A stretch of DNA of 64,000 bases from the NCBI GenBank assembly GCA_018857735.1, contig JABMCL010003054.1:493501-557500 (forward strand), written 5' to 3'. Both the position numbers and the translations under genes were made by a program. The stretch comes from Alviniconcha marisindica. Its lineage: Eukaryota > Mollusca > Gastropoda > Provannidae. The notes under the pieces are model-generated. The model saw only the letters and a list, made by a program, of their open reading frames with translations, made no database searches and was not told where the DNA came from. This document shows, in pieces, positions 51,701 to 63,319 of this stretch (positions are counted from its first letter, which is position 1; the number at the start of each line of letters is the position of its first letter).

Positions 51701-52225
51701 ATGTCCAGCATAATTCTCCTGTTTCACAAGAAAACATGTTACCTTTAAAATAAAACAATAAAAAAAACAAGGAGAAAACCCCCCAAAATGAAATAGTAAA
51801 CAAAAAAGGTGCATTTACACCTGGACGGAGCACATCAAAAGCAAAATGCGAGAGTATGACTCAAATAACTTTCAAATCAAATTCATATACATCACAAACT
51901 CTGTGTATACATATATATATATATATATATATGAGACAAATGATGTTACAATACCAAAAACAACAGCCATGAGTAGGAATACACTGATGTAAACTCAAAT
52001 ATATCACAACAATATGCACACGCGTGTAAACCCAGCAACAGAAGACTCTGTAACAGAAATCTGATGGGGAAAACACCAACCCCCAAAACAGGAACCCAGT
52101 CCAGCACGTGCACATCTATTGCCCCAGAGAGGTTTCTCTCTGTGCCACTGCCTGTACCAAAGCCTCCCAAGCTGTGGGCCCTAAATTCTTTCTGACTCAA
52201 CTCTTTCTACACACAACTATTAGAG
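51701..52225. other. Gene-free stretch
   Basis: (TA)n at 51,908-51,931. No exon was recognised. Confidence 0.5.
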
Positions 52226-52228
52226 TGA

Positions 52229-52291
<63 letters not shown>

Positions 52292-52333
52292 CACACACAC
52301 ACACACACACACACACAACACACACACACATAC

Positions 52334-52403
<70 letters not shown>

Positions 52404-53262
52404 CATGCATGCTCACACACACACACACGTGCACACATGGCAGACACACCACCACCGCCCAGTGTGTACACCCCAAACCCTCCATACACACATACATCCA
52501 CCCTGTACACCCCAAAACCTCCACACAAACACACCCACCCTGTACACCCCAAAACCTCCACACAAATACACCCACCCTGTACACCCCAAAACCTCCACAT
52601 ACATACACCCACCCGGTACACCCCAAACCCTCCACACACATACACCCACCCTGTACACCCCAAACCCTCCACACACATACACCAACCCTGTACACCCCAA
52701 ACCCTCCACACACACACACACACATTCACTGTGTACACCCCAAACCCTCCACACACACACACATTCACTGTGTACACCCCAAACCCTCCACACACACATA
52801 CACACACCCTGTACAACACCCCAAACCCTCCACACACACATACACTCACTGTGTACACCCCAAACCCTCCACACACACATACACACACCCTGTACAACAC
52901 CCCAAACCCTCCACACACATACACACACCTTGTACAACACCCCAAACCCTCCACACACACATACACACACCCTGTACAACACCCCAAACCCTCCACACAC
53001 ACATACACTCACTGTATACACCCCAAACCCTCCACACACACATACACTCACTGTATACACCCCAAACCCTCCACACACATACACACACCCTGTACAACAC
53101 CCCAAACCCTCCACACACACATACTCTCACTGTGTACACCCCAAACCCTCCACACACACACCCTGTACAACACCCCAAACCCTCCACACACCCTGTACAA
53201 CACCCCAAACCCTCCACACAGTAACTCACTGTGTACACCCCAAACCCTCCACATGCACACTT
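52226..53262 (+). repeat. (CA)n followed by a 36-48 bp minisatellite
   Basis: (CA)n runs from 52,230 to 52,437. About 20 units then carry 'ccccaaaccctccacacaca' and 'ccctgtacaacacc' or 'tcactgtgtacacc'. The array probably arose at the edge of the CA tract. Confidence 0.9.
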
Positions 53263-53414
53263 CATCAGAGAATTATGATAAAATTGCACAGTTACTGGCA
53301 AGGCTTCGTTGTGCAAAACATCACCACCACCAAACCTTTTGTCCCAGGAAGCAAAAACAGTGTGATTGCACACAGTTTAATCGATTAGCAAAAAACACCA
53401 ATGTCAGCAAATCA
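53263..53414. other. Short single-copy segment
   Basis: A minus-strand frame here (NHTVFASWDKRFGGGD) looks somewhat coding-like, but no reliable splice sites or homology support it. Confidence 0.3.
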
Positions 53415-53700
53415 CGAAAAAGGTATTGTGATTTTTGCTGGCAAACTGGAGCAAGCAGGTAGGAAATGAGCTAAGCTGGTGTGATTTTGTGATTTCTGCT
53501 GGCAAACTGGTGCGAGCAGGTAGAAAATGAGTTATCTGGTGTGATTTTGTGATTTCTGCTGGCAAACTGGTGCGAGCGGGTAGAAAATGAGTTATCTGGT
53601 GTGATTTTGTGATTTCTGCTGGCAAACTGGTGTGAGCAGGTAGAAAACGAGTTAAGCTGGTGTGATTTCTGCTTGCTAACTGGTGTGAGCAGGTAGGTAA
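53415..53700 (+). repeat. 58-bp minisatellite
   Basis: About five units contain 'gtgatttctgctggcaaact' and 'gcgagcaggtagaaaatgag'. Confidence 0.9.
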
Positions 53701-54860
53701 CCAGCTCTACTGGCATCTTCTTCTTCTTCTTCACTGAAATAATGTCCAGCTTCAACACTCTGAAGACTCTGGCACTTTTAGTGCATGCTGGATTATTTTG
53801 GTGCTTCCATAATCCACTGACACAAGCAGAATGACAGGAATGCAAAAGTACATATTTTCAAAGATCACCACACAAGCATAAAGTACTCAGTAAGTTATAA
53901 AGTTAGTAGCTGGATCATAATGAGTCATCAGCCGCACAGGTATACCTCAGGACAGTCAAACGCTGTCATTAGTCAATGCATATTTTAAAAACACTTCTCC
54001 TCCACAAAACCATACTCGAGTCAGACCTACAATCCAACTTGCTTCCAACGCAAATTGAACATCCTTTTCACAGGGTAAGCCAACAACATAGCTGCCTCAC
54101 CCACATTATAGGCCTTTGGTGCCTTGAGCAATATGTTCAGCTTTACAAATTACATTCTGTAAAACATTTAGTTTTGTTCATTTGTTTCAATTAGCGAACC
54201 TTATAGTTAAATTCCAAGTCATATATTCAGCTTTACAAATTACATTCTGTAAAACATATAGTTTTGTTCATTTGTTTCAATTAGTGAACCTTATGCTTAA
54301 ATTCCAAGTCATACTGATATCATCTCAATGCTGATACACTGAGATTTGGGCAATAAGCACAGTCAGAAAAAAAAATGCTTCAGAAAACCCACAGAGGAAA
54401 TACATGCATTGACATAAACTATCACAAAGTCGCATCTGTTGGGTTGCCAAACAGACAATGTGTACAGACATCTGAGGAAAGGACATTTGATTTTAAGCGC
54501 ACACCCCTGACAAAGATGCCAACATACAAGCTGACTTGCACACTCCAAAAGCTGCCTTGTTCCGATAATCTTTTGAAACCCTCACCCAAACAAAACCATT
54601 ATGTTTTGTGTGACAAAAACACAAACATTATAAGCACGAAAAAGGAGAAATGGGGGGGGGGGGGGGGGGGGGGGGGGAAGGAGTGAGGAGAGGGCTTAGA
54701 CCAATATTGTCAATACCCACAACAACAAAGACTTATATTTCTTTGGATTCACTCCTCATAAAAATTTGCATTTATTGCAAAACCTCCACTTTCATTGCGG
54801 CATGTTCATTAGGGTCATGGCACAAAAGTAACACACAGCACGCACACGACTCTCACAAAA
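53701..54860. repeat. Mostly unique DNA with a tandem duplication and poly-G
   Basis: Bases 54,133-54,215 ('cagctttacaaattacattc', 'tgttcatttgtttcaatta') are repeated at 54,228-54,312. A G run lies at 54,651-54,677. No exon was recognised. Confidence 0.6.
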
Positions 54861-54864
54861 CTCT

Positions 54865-55545
54865 TGTCTGTGAGGACTTGTGTTCCATTGTCAACTGTGA
54901 GGACTTAACTACTATTGTCAACTGTGAGGACTTGTGTTCCATTGTCAACTGTGAGGACTTAACTGCTGTTGTCAACTATGAGGACTTAACTACTATTGTC
55001 AACTTTGAGGACTTATTAACTACTGTTGTCAACTGTGAGGACTTAACAACTATCGTCAACTTTGAGGACCTAACTGCTGTTGTCAACTGTGAAGACTTTT
55101 GTACTAATGTCAGTTGTGAGGACTTAACTACTGTTGTCAACTGTGAGGACTTATTAACTACTGTTGTCAACTGTGAGGACTTATTAACTACTGTTGTCAA
55201 CTGTGAGGACTTAACAACTATTGTCCACTGTGAGGACTTAACAACTATTGTCAACTGTGAGGACTTAACTACTGTTGTCAACTGTGAGGACTTAACAACT
55301 ATTGTCCACTGTGAGGACTTAACAACTATTGTCAACTGTGAGGACTTAACTACTGTTGTCAAATGCAAGGACTTAGCTACTGTTGTCAACTGTGAGGACA
55401 TAACTACCTGTTGACTGTTGCCAACTGTGAGGACTTAACCACTGTTGTCAAATGTGAGTATTGTTGTCAACTGTGAGGACTTAACTACTGTTGTCAACTG
55501 TGAGGACTTAACAACCTGTTGACTGTTGCCAACTATGAAGACTTA
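54865..55545 (+). repeat. 27/30-bp minisatellite
   Basis: About 23 units contain 'caactgtgaggacttaacta' and 'ctgttgt'. Some carry a 3-bp TTA insertion. Both strands are open for long distances because the unit length is a multiple of 3. This is repeat translation, not a gene. Confidence 0.9.
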
Positions 55546-56040
55546 ACGCTAATTACAATAACGCTAATTATCATCTTGGCTAAGTAACACAGATGACACA
55601 GAATATGATCATTAACATATATTGGCAGTTTTGCTGATTAGAAACCTTTTTGATTTTACAATCACTTTTTCAAAACTGCATACGCTATGGCATCTGACCA
55701 AACTATACCATTTAGTTCTTGTTTGCCATAGTAAAAATTGAGTTCCTTTCCCTGTTTTCATATCCAGGTTGTCATTCTCCATGGCAAAAACACCTGTTCG
55801 TTTACACTTACACAGGCAAATGACTGTGACAGCAGGTAGGCACTGGAACCATTTAAAAACAATACCTTTACACAGAGCAGGTAGGCACTGGAACCATTTA
55901 AAAACAATACCTTTACACACAAAGTGCCTTTAAAATCCAAGCTACACAAATTCCTTGTGTTGTCAGTTCTCTAAAGACAAATCTCTGTTCTTGTCAGTTC
56001 TCTAAAGACAAACCTCTGTTCAAACGAAGTACTGTTCGGT
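55546..56040. other. 3' flank of the minus-strand gene
   Basis: It includes a tandem duplication of about 49 bp at 55,831-55,920 ('gcaggtaggcactggaacca'). No coding signal was seen. Confidence 0.5.
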
Positions 56041-56093
56041 GTTCACAATGGCTTCGTTGGTGGTTTCCCTGCGAACCGCCTCAACAGCGACGT

Positions 56094-56539
56094 TCACACA
56101 ACTACACCATCATGCAGTGCACCGCGACCTGCACTCACGCCCCTCCGACTCTGGAGGTACTCATCACCAAGGTTCACTTCCACCAGTCGGAAAGCTTGCA
56201 GGAGGATGGCTAACTTGGACGTGACTCCGCCCAAAATGTCAATCAACGGCTGGCACACGTGTCGCACCCCTGACACAAAGTTCCAGGAAAAGATGACAAA
56301 AGGCTGAAGGATGAGGTTGAAGAGTCCTGCCAGCACCGGTTTGACCAGCCGATTCCCCGTCATGATCACCACGCCCAGAAACAGCGGGCGGGCCACGTGG
56401 TTGGTGACGTAGTTGAGAGCCTCCACCACCAGGAAAATGACAATGGAGGTCAGGATGCGGAGAGCTCCGAAAAACTCTTGCCAGGCACGCTGAACGTAGC
56501 CCTCCACTCTGGAAAACGATTGAGTGCGAGTCACTCCTT
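56094..56539 (-). CDS. Unknown minus-strand gene, hydrophobic exon
   Basis: Acceptor 'aaaattgcag' at 56,540. The open frame encodes TRTQSFSRVEGYVQRAWQEF and then hydrophobic stretches: LRILTSIVIFLVVEALNYV, PLFLGVVIMTG, VLAGLFNLILQPFVIFSW and LAILLQAFRLVEV. It is likely a multi-pass or hairpin membrane region. The frame stops at 56,094. A GTGAGT donor within it (about 56,135), plus a different frame further on (56,012-56,090, VNVAVEAVRRETTNEAIV), hint that the real C terminus may differ. Confidence 0.7.
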
Positions 56540-57495
56540 CTGCAATTTTATTTTTTTAATGACGTCCCATTGCAAGCAGAAAGTCACAAAAGGTGCACAA
56601 CACAAACACTCACATCATTAGATGATGATGATGATGATGATGTCGAGCTTCATGTCCTCAGATGTCAGTTGACATACTAGGGACAAATTGTGACCAGTGC
56701 CGAAGCATGGTTCAATGTTGCTTTACGTCCACGGAAACCGTCAGGCTCATTAGGACAGAAAGCCCAGGACGGCCACCTCGACTTTCACACAACTCCTAAA
56801 CTCGGACATTATTAAATGGTTCAGGCAGGGTTGTTAACTCCCTTCACTTCTGACTTTCAACACACAAGGGAGTTAATCAGCGCTCAAAATACATAACACA
56901 AGTACAACAACGAAGACCAGAGTTGCCTACGGTAACAATGGCATGCCCACCAACCCCCACAAAAAACACCTACATACACACACCACTCAGTCTCCCACTA
57001 CCCACTCAAATACGCATTACAATTAGTGAAATATCACTTCTTTCAAAACCTCTCCCTTTGAGGTGCTCTTCCTCCTCCCCCCCCCCTCCCCCACCCACAC
57101 CCATGCACTTACCTGGTTCTCTGAAGCTTTTACAAGGTACAGACTTACTTTTCAGCCACTTTGGGCATAACTGCTTCACTCTCCTCTTCCTCCACTTCAT
57201 AGAATGCTGTGCTCCCTTCACTGAAGAAGTACAGAAACCTGCACAGAAAAGCCAATGTATTACACACATGCACACACACACACACACACACACATGCATG
57301 CATGCACACACGCAAACATAGACATGCACACACACACACACGCACGCATGCGTGCACACACACACACACACCCAAACACACACACACACATACACATACT
57401 TACACACACACACAAGTTGCATGCATGCACGCACACTTACACACCCACCCATGCATGCACATGAACACACACAGAGAAATACACACAGAAACACA

Positions 57496-57543
<48 letters not shown>

Positions 57544-60500
57544 ATGCATGCAAACATACACACATAAATACACACATACAACTTGAAATAAAAATAATAC
57601 CATTCACAACAATAACACTGCAAACAAAAAAGTCCATCTTTAAGAGAACAGGCAGCCTACTCAAAGCATTTTTTCCCTAATGGGTAAAAGGAATCTAATA
57701 TAAGAACTTAAAGTTTTTGATTAATCTTTAAAAACACCCACTGATTTTTTTCTTTCTTTCTTTTTTTAACTTCTTTTCCAAACACCCACTGATTCTTTTC
57801 TTTCTTTCTTTTTTTAACTTCTTTTCCCAGTTCACCAAACAGACCGAGGCTTGGGGTCTTGAGTTTCCAAACAAACAAACAAAAAGCAGAAAAAAATAGA
57901 AAAATATGAAAAATAGAAAGAAAAACAATCACCGTTCAGGCGCTTCCCTCACCTGAGTTTTTATTGCTTAAAGTCCATGGAGGTGAGTAGGCCTATTAGG
58001 GACGGGGATGAGTGGGAAAAAGGGGAAAGAAGAGTGAAACCTCGAAACAGGTGCCAACCTGGAAGACCCAAGGTTGCTGTGGACCGCCGCCAGAACAACA
58101 GAATGTTAAGGTAGTGTCCGTCTGGCATAGTGCAGCGACCACCACACCACACAATTGCTGTCCCAACTGCTATGCAGAACAGAGTCACAAAGACGATGTC
58201 TGTAGCTCACCTCTTGCCGTCCGGATCTTTCACCACAAGCGACTGGTAAGGGGCATCAACTCCAGCAGGCACTGCATTTTCGTTGAAGTTGCCCCTGTCT
58301 GACCAATGGGCAGGCAGGTTGCTGACCCCTGCCTTCCGTCCCTGGCTCACCACTGCTTGCTGGTTTACTTCCTGCGTGCACAAGGTTTTCATCAACAGCA
58401 ACACGCACACACAATGTACGCATGCACACACACACACACACACACACGCACACATGCACACATACACACAACACACACGCATGCATGCATGTACGCACAT
58501 ACACACACACACACACACACCAGTCAATATGTACAAAGTGAGAGTTGCTGTAGGTGATTTCAGTCTTTGTGGTGGTTGTGTGGCATTTCTTGAGCACTTA
58601 CCAACTCCTTCTATTTGTGGAATCTAGGCCTGGTTCTGTTTCCTATCACCTCATTGTTATCAGCGTTTTATTTTACGTCAGTTCACAGCAAGGTGATATT
58701 AGACAACCACAACAAAAGTATCATCGTTATCAACTGATACCTGAGCACTTTTCAGTCTCCTGTCTTCCCGGCCTTGCATCCATTTTTCAAGCGTGGATGT
58801 GTTGCGGCCTGCTGCTGAACTGCGGTCCCCATCATCTGGAACCACACGGACAGTTATGCATCACTGACAGTTACAAAACACAAACACGTGGCACAGTTTT
58901 GCTGAAATCGCTCTTGCTTTTTAAAGTTTCATTCAAAGTCCTCTTTGAATAGGATACCTAATATTGGCACCCAATAGGCTCTTTATGAAGGGAGTACGAC
59001 TTTCTGTCTCTCCATTTAAAAAATTTCTTCTTTTAATCCCGTCAGATTTACTCTGTTTAAGGTCTTCCAGATCTAAATATAATGCGTCAACAATTAACTA
59101 CTTGCTTGGTTTGTCTACACTTAGACCTAAAATCAAAGTCCTCTTGCAGTAGTAACATAAGACTGATCTAAAGACGATCAAAATAACAGTGTATGTCAAC
59201 AAGGCGATAATGGTAGCTAGACTACAATATTTAAGATTCTGTTTGTTTGAAATGTATGTTAATGTGTTTTTTGTCATAAGATGTTTGTCCAGCGCAGTGA
59301 GTTTAGTGGGTTAAAGAGCAGCACTTTATAAGAAGTATTTATTATTATTATTATCAAAATACAACATCAAAGCAGCAACAAACTCTTTTTTTTTATAAAA
59401 AAATAAGAAGAGACGGAGGGTGAGGAAAGGAAAGAATTCTTTCTTTTTTAAATGATCTTTATTACATGACACTCTATGTCAAATAATTTCTTAATGAAAC
59501 GAAAGGAAAGATTTTTTTCTAATGATCTTTATTACCGGACACTTTACGTCAAATAATTTCTTAATGAAGTGGTGCACTGTCCTCTCTCCGTCTTTTTGAA
59601 TATGCTGATGCTTATCAAACATGCATGGCCTAAGCCTCACCTTGAACCTGCTTTCGGGCAGCTTCACTTTCGATTTCGCGGGTCTTCTCCTTCTTGAAGG
59701 TTGTGTGCAACTCCTGAAGTGTCTGCTGCTCCGCATCAGAATCATCCCATTTGGGAATAGGTGGCGGTGCTGCTGCTGCAGACGTACGAAAAGATGCCAC
59801 ACAACGCCTGTGGTTAGTTAGCTGGTTAACTCTTGGGTTTTAACATCAACATAATAATAGGTTATTTATGTGCCCCATCTTGTAAGAACACGGAGCGCTT
59901 ACAAAGGCCTATGGATACGTATATTCAAGAATCAAGAACAAGAAGACTCAAGAGTCTAGACTCTGTCCACCTTCCCAAATACTGCCACACAGACACATCT
60001 ACATGTGTGTGTTAGTCTACACCGCCCATCTTCCCAAATACTGCCACACAGACACATCAACATGTGCGTGTTAGTCTACACTGCCCATCTTCCCAAATAC
60101 TGCCACACAAACACATCTACATGTGCGTGTTAGTCTACACTGCCCATCTTCCCAAATACTGTCACACAGGTAACCTGGGTCCCTCTCAACTCTAGACTCT
60201 GCCCACCTTCCCAAATACTGTCACACAGACACATCTACATGTGCATGTTAGTCTACACTGCCCACCTTCCCAAATACTGTCACACAGGCACATCTACACA
60301 TGCATGTTAGTCTACACTGCCCATCTTCCCAAATACTGTCACACAGGTAACCTGGGACCCTCTCAACTCTAGACTCTGCCCACCTTCCCAAATACTGTCA
60401 CACAGACACATCTACATGTGCGTGTTAGTCTACACTGCCCACCTTCCCAAACATTTTTCACACAGTTATTACCGTCAATGGTGGCAGGGACCCGGGGTGT

Positions 60501-61102
60501 AGGGGAGGGCTCGTAGTGTCTGTTGCCCTTTCGATCCTTTCCCATAGGCACTGGCGATGGCTGGCGTCCTCGGCTGCTGCTGTCGTCACCATCTGCAACA
60601 CCACCGCAGTCATCATCACAAGCTGCACCGCAGGACTGACACCGGTCAACAAGGTGGGTGGAAGAGTGGCCCAGCAGCCCATCCACTGGGCTCAGGATCA
60701 AGGGGTTGTGGGTTTGAATCCTTTTTCAGGCAGCAACCTTCTCCTCTCTCCCTTTTTTCTCAGGACATTGGACTCAGGGTCTTGTCCTTGGACGACACGA
60801 AACATTGAGGTCCCATGGGCCCTAGGGTGTAAACGTAAAAGATCCCACCATGAATGCTTCTCTGGCTAGCAGGATTTTGTGTGACAGCATTAACTGGTTA
60901 CATCGTTAATTGGTTGCTACATGGCCGTGTCATGTGAAACTGTTGCTGTCTCAGCGCATGTTCTGTGTACATTATGCAACCATGCACCAGTTTACTATGC
61001 CATCTTATCTGAAGCTACACCCACAGGTTGTATTTGTGTTTAGCCGTAATCTGCCTCCTGCACTGTTGGCAGAATTACCAGGCTACCAAAAGAAGAGTAT
61101 AT

Positions 61103-61161
<59 letters not shown>

Positions 61162-63095
61162 GACAGTAAGCTAGCAGTACAAAAGCCTTCAAGCTGCATG
61201 CGCTACTGTCAACACAGGAAGGTTAAAATGTGAGCCCAAAGCAAGCACTGCACGCTGCTTAAGGCTGTCAACCACTGTGAACCAGAACCCACTTTTGAGC
61301 GCATCCCGGAAACCAGCTGTGTACGGCGGAACGGGACTTGGGTTTCTGGACCCTGAATCACTGAAACACATACAATATAATACAATACAACTTTATTGTC
61401 TCTGTGTAGAGAAATTTGTCTTCTGAACAATCAAATACTTATGTAATAATCTAGAACAAATAAAAACAACAGTAACACCTATTGTGTTCAAGATTTTTTG
61501 AGTTTTGTTAAAACCTTTCTCAATGAACCAAGAAGAATGCTGGGTATCCTTTATGTAACACCACAACTTATACTGCACAGAGATGTACACCACAACCTAC
61601 ATGGCACAGAGATGCACACCACAACTTACACTGCAGAGAGACATACACCACAATGTATACTGCACACAGATGTACACCACAACTTATACTGCACAGAAAT
61701 GTGCACCTCAACCTGCATGGCACAGATATGTACACAAATTACACTGCAGAAAGACATACAGACATACACCACAATGTATATTGCACACAGATGTACACCA
61801 CGAATTACACTGCACAGAGACGTACACCACAACTTACACTGCAGACAGACATACATCACAACTTGCGCTGCAGAGAGACATACACCAGAATGTACACTGC
61901 ACATAAAGATGTACACCACAACTTACATTGCACAGAGAGATGTACACCACAACTTACATTGCACAGAAATGTACACCACAACTTACACTGCAGAGAGACG
62001 TACACCACAACTTACACTGCAGAGAGACATACACCACAACGTATATTGCACAGAGATGTACACCACGAATTACACTGCACAGAGATGTACACCACGAATT
62101 ACACTGCACAGAGATGTACACCATGAATTACACTGCACAGAGATGTACACCACAATCTATACTGCACAGAGACGTACACCACAACTTACATTGCCAAGAG
62201 ACATACATCACAACTTGCGCTGCAGAGAGACATACACCAGCATGTACACTGCACAGAGAGATGTACACCACAACTTACATTGCACAGAAATGTACACCAC
62301 AACTTACATTGCACAGAAATGTACACCACAACTTACATTGCACAGAAATGTACACCACAACTTACACTGCATAGAGACGTACACCACAACTTACACTGCA
62401 CAGAAATGTACACCACAACTGACACTGCACAGAGATGCACACCACAACTTACACTGCAGAGAGACATACACCAGAACGTACACTGCACAGATGTACACCA
62501 CAACTTACACTGCACAGAGATGTACACAACAACTTACACTGCACAGAGATGTACACCACAACTTACACTGCACAGAGATGTACACCACAACTTACACTGC
62601 ACAGAGACATACACCACAACGTACACTGCACAGATGTACACCACAACGTACACTGCACAGATTACACCACAACTTACACTGCACAGTGATGTACACCACA
62701 ACTTACACTGCACAGTGATGTACACCACAACTTACACTGCAGAGACGCTCACCACAACTTACACTGCAGAGATGTACACAACAACTTACACTGCAGAGAG
62801 AGATGTACACCACAACTTACACTGCAGAGAGACGTACACCACAACTTACACTGCAGAGAGATGTACACCACAACTTACACTGCAGAGAGACGTACACCAC
62901 AACTTACACTGCAGAGAGATGTACACCACAACTTACACTGCAGAGAGAGGTACACCACAACTTACACTGCAGAGAGATGTACACCAGCAGCAGAAGCGGG
63001 AGCCCTGTTGTCTTTCCTTGCACTGAGAGGGGTGCCGCCTTCACGCCTTGCGCTACGCGGGGTAGCCTCCCCTGCCTTGTCGCTCCTTGCTGTGC
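56094..63095 (-). CDS. Spliced gene of unknown function, coiled-coil then membrane-type C terminus
   Basis: Exons in transcript order: 63,095-62,985, 60,592-60,473, 59,775-59,641, 58,835-58,741, 58,371-58,211, 57,238-57,149 and 56,539-56,094. The first six join with matching phases and GT..AG sites. The step from exon 57,149 to 56,539 is one phase out, so a small exon is missing or unrecognised. The product is low-complexity and charged at first (SARREGG, SSSRGRQPSPVP). It then has a helical KWDDSDAEQQTLQEL part, a DPDGKRFLYFFSEGSTAFY part followed by an acidic run, and several hydrophobic segments. I do not recognise the family. The 5' end is not in view. Confidence 0.7.
56540..57148. repeat. 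Intron with retroposon tail and short inverted repeat
   Basis: A retroposon tail at 56,700-56,815. An inverted pair 'gttgttaactccctt' / 'aagggagttaa' at 56,829-56,880, flanked by the segment also seen inverted at 46,205-46,250. (GAT)n at 56,621-56,641. A missing small exon may lie here. Confidence 0.55.
57149..57238 (-). CDS. Unknown minus-strand gene, sixth exon (acidic)
   Basis: Acceptor 'ggcttttctgtgcag', donor 'gctgaaaa|gtaagt'. It enters and leaves in phase 2, 90 bp. It encodes FLYFFSEGSTAFYEVEEEES and EAVMPKVAE. If the donor is not used, the next codon is a stop. A second good donor, 'aaccag|gtaagtgc', lies about 40 bp further on, so alternative splicing or a micro-exon is possible. 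Confidence 0.75.
57239..58210. repeat. Intron with (CA)n, duplicated T-rich segment and SINE tail
   Basis: (CA)n mosaic at 57,263-57,542. A 50-bp duplication lies at 57,735-57,830 ('aaaacacccactgattttt'). Bases 57,958-58,200 are a retroposon tail and the shared body seen at 20.4 and 49.5 kb. Confidence 0.7.
58211..58371 (-). CDS. Unknown minus-strand gene, fifth exon
   Basis: Acceptor 'accttgtgcacgcag', donor 'ggcaagag|gtgagc'. It enters in phase 0 and leaves in phase 2. It encodes EVNQQAVVSQGRKAGVSNLP, AHWSDRGNFNENAVPAG and DAPYQSLVVKDPDGK. The next exon completes an arginine codon and continues FLYFFSEG. Confidence 0.8.
58372..58740. repeat. Intron with (CA)n
   Basis: (CA)n interrupted by CATG motifs at about 58,420-58,520. 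No other feature. Confidence 0.7.
58741..58835 (-). CDS. Unknown minus-strand gene, fourth exon
   Basis: Acceptor 'ccgtgtggttccag', donor 'gctcag|gtatcag'. It enters in phase 1 and leaves in phase 0. It encodes DDGDRSSAAGRNTSTLEKWM and QGREDRRLKSAQ. The joins on both sides are exactly in frame. Confidence 0.75.
58836..59640. repeat. Intron with dispersed repeat
   Basis: Bases 58,965-59,130 are a copy of the repeat at 50,863-51,025. An AT-rich duplicated segment lies at 59,450-59,570 ('atgatctttatta', 'gtcaaataatttcttaatga'). No exon was seen. Confidence 0.6.
59641..59775 (-). CDS. Unknown minus-strand gene, third exon (coiled-coil)
   Basis: Acceptor 'cgtacgtctgcag', donor 'ttcaag|gtgagg'. 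It enters and leaves in phase 1. It encodes PPPIPKWDDSDAEQQTLQEL, HTTFKKEKTREIESEAAR and KQVQ. The heptad-like, highly charged pattern suggests a coiled coil. Coding character is strong and no stop is present. Confidence 0.8.
60000..60472 (-). repeat. About 60-bp minisatellite starting next to the donor
   Basis: About seven units contain 'cccatcttcccaaatactg', 'cacacagacacatctac' and 'gttagtctacac' (plus strand). The first unit begins about 8 bp inside the intron after the donor of the 60,473 exon. Two units have an insertion 'ggtaacctgggwccctctca'. Confidence 0.85.
60473..60592 (-). CDS. Unknown minus-strand gene, second exon
   Basis: Acceptor 'gcggtggtgttgcag' at 60,593 and donor 'gacg|gtaataac'. 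It enters and leaves in phase 1. It encodes GDDSSSRGRQPSPVPM, KDRKGNRHYEPSP and TPRVPATID. An alternative acceptor at 60,636 adds 43 bases, reading SCGAACDDDCGG. The shorter form was chosen because only it fits the phase of the upstream exon. Confidence 0.7.
60640..61085 (+). mobile_element. Second tRNA-like SINE family and dispersed repeat
   Basis: Bases 60,665-60,720 have an A-box-like 'gagtggcccagcagccca' and a B-box-like 'gggtttgaatcc'. A body with 'acattggactcagggtcttg' follows. Bases 60,910-61,085 match 22,540-22,760. It is inserted in an intron in the opposite orientation to the gene. Confidence 0.5.
61086..61559. repeat. (CA)n and intron sequence
   Basis: (CA)n at 61,103-61,157. A possible extra exon at about 61,250-61,366 on the minus strand is discussed under rejected items. 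Confidence 0.6.
61560..62984 (-). repeat. 29-bp minisatellite filling the intron from the donor on
   Basis: About 48 units of 29 bp. On the plus strand the unit is 'acaccacaacttacactgca' plus 'cagagatgt'. On the minus strand, the transcript sense, each unit holds 'gcagtgtaagttgtg', so a GTAAGT donor-like motif recurs every 29 bp. The true donor (GTGTAC at 62,984) is the start of the first unit. Long frames across it are artefacts. Confidence 0.95.
62985..63095 (-). CDS. Unknown minus-strand gene, most 5' exon recognised
   Basis: Acceptor 'cgtttgtgccctgacag' and donor 'gctgctg|gtgtac'. It enters with one base from an earlier, unseen exon and leaves in phase 1. It encodes RSDKAGEATPRSARREGG and RKDNRAPASAA, a basic, probably disordered segment. 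Its donor is the first base of the 29-bp array that fills the intron. Confidence 0.65.
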
Positions 63096-63270
63096 CTGTC
63101 AGGGCACAAACGATTAGACGTGGACAGCATCACCCCTCTATGCCCTCTAACCCCCTTTATAACAATAATAGTGTTTTAAAGGAGAGGAGAGAAAAAAGAA
63201 GAAAAAAGAACAAAACAATACACTACCCAGCCACCCACCCACCCACACACAGATACACATACTAACACAT

Positions 63271-63271
<1 letters not shown>
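63096..63271. other. Intron or 5' region of the minus-strand gene
   Basis: A-rich sequence with no recognised exon upstream of the 63,095 acceptor. Confidence 0.4.

Positions 63272-63318
<47 letters not shown>
63272..63318 (+). repeat. (CT)n microsatellite
   Basis: A pure CT run directly at the boundary of the LINE fragment. Confidence 0.9.

Positions 63319-63319
<1 letters not shown>

Noticed and set aside
53263..53414. Minus-strand coding-like segment NHTVFASWDKRFGGGD
   Set aside because: Looks non-repetitive, but there is no supported acceptor or donor and no family recognised.
52108..53462. Pro/Thr/His frames up to 426 codons and Cys/Val/Gly frames on the other strand
   Set aside because: They cover a (CA)n tract and a minisatellite whose unit happens to avoid stops.
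61209..61430. Extra exon of the minus-strand gene (reading RNPSPVPPYTAGFRDALKSG in one frame)
   Set aside because: There is a good acceptor at 61,367, but the donor is unclear. The frame that looks most coding does not fit the phase, and the neighbouring exons join perfectly without it.
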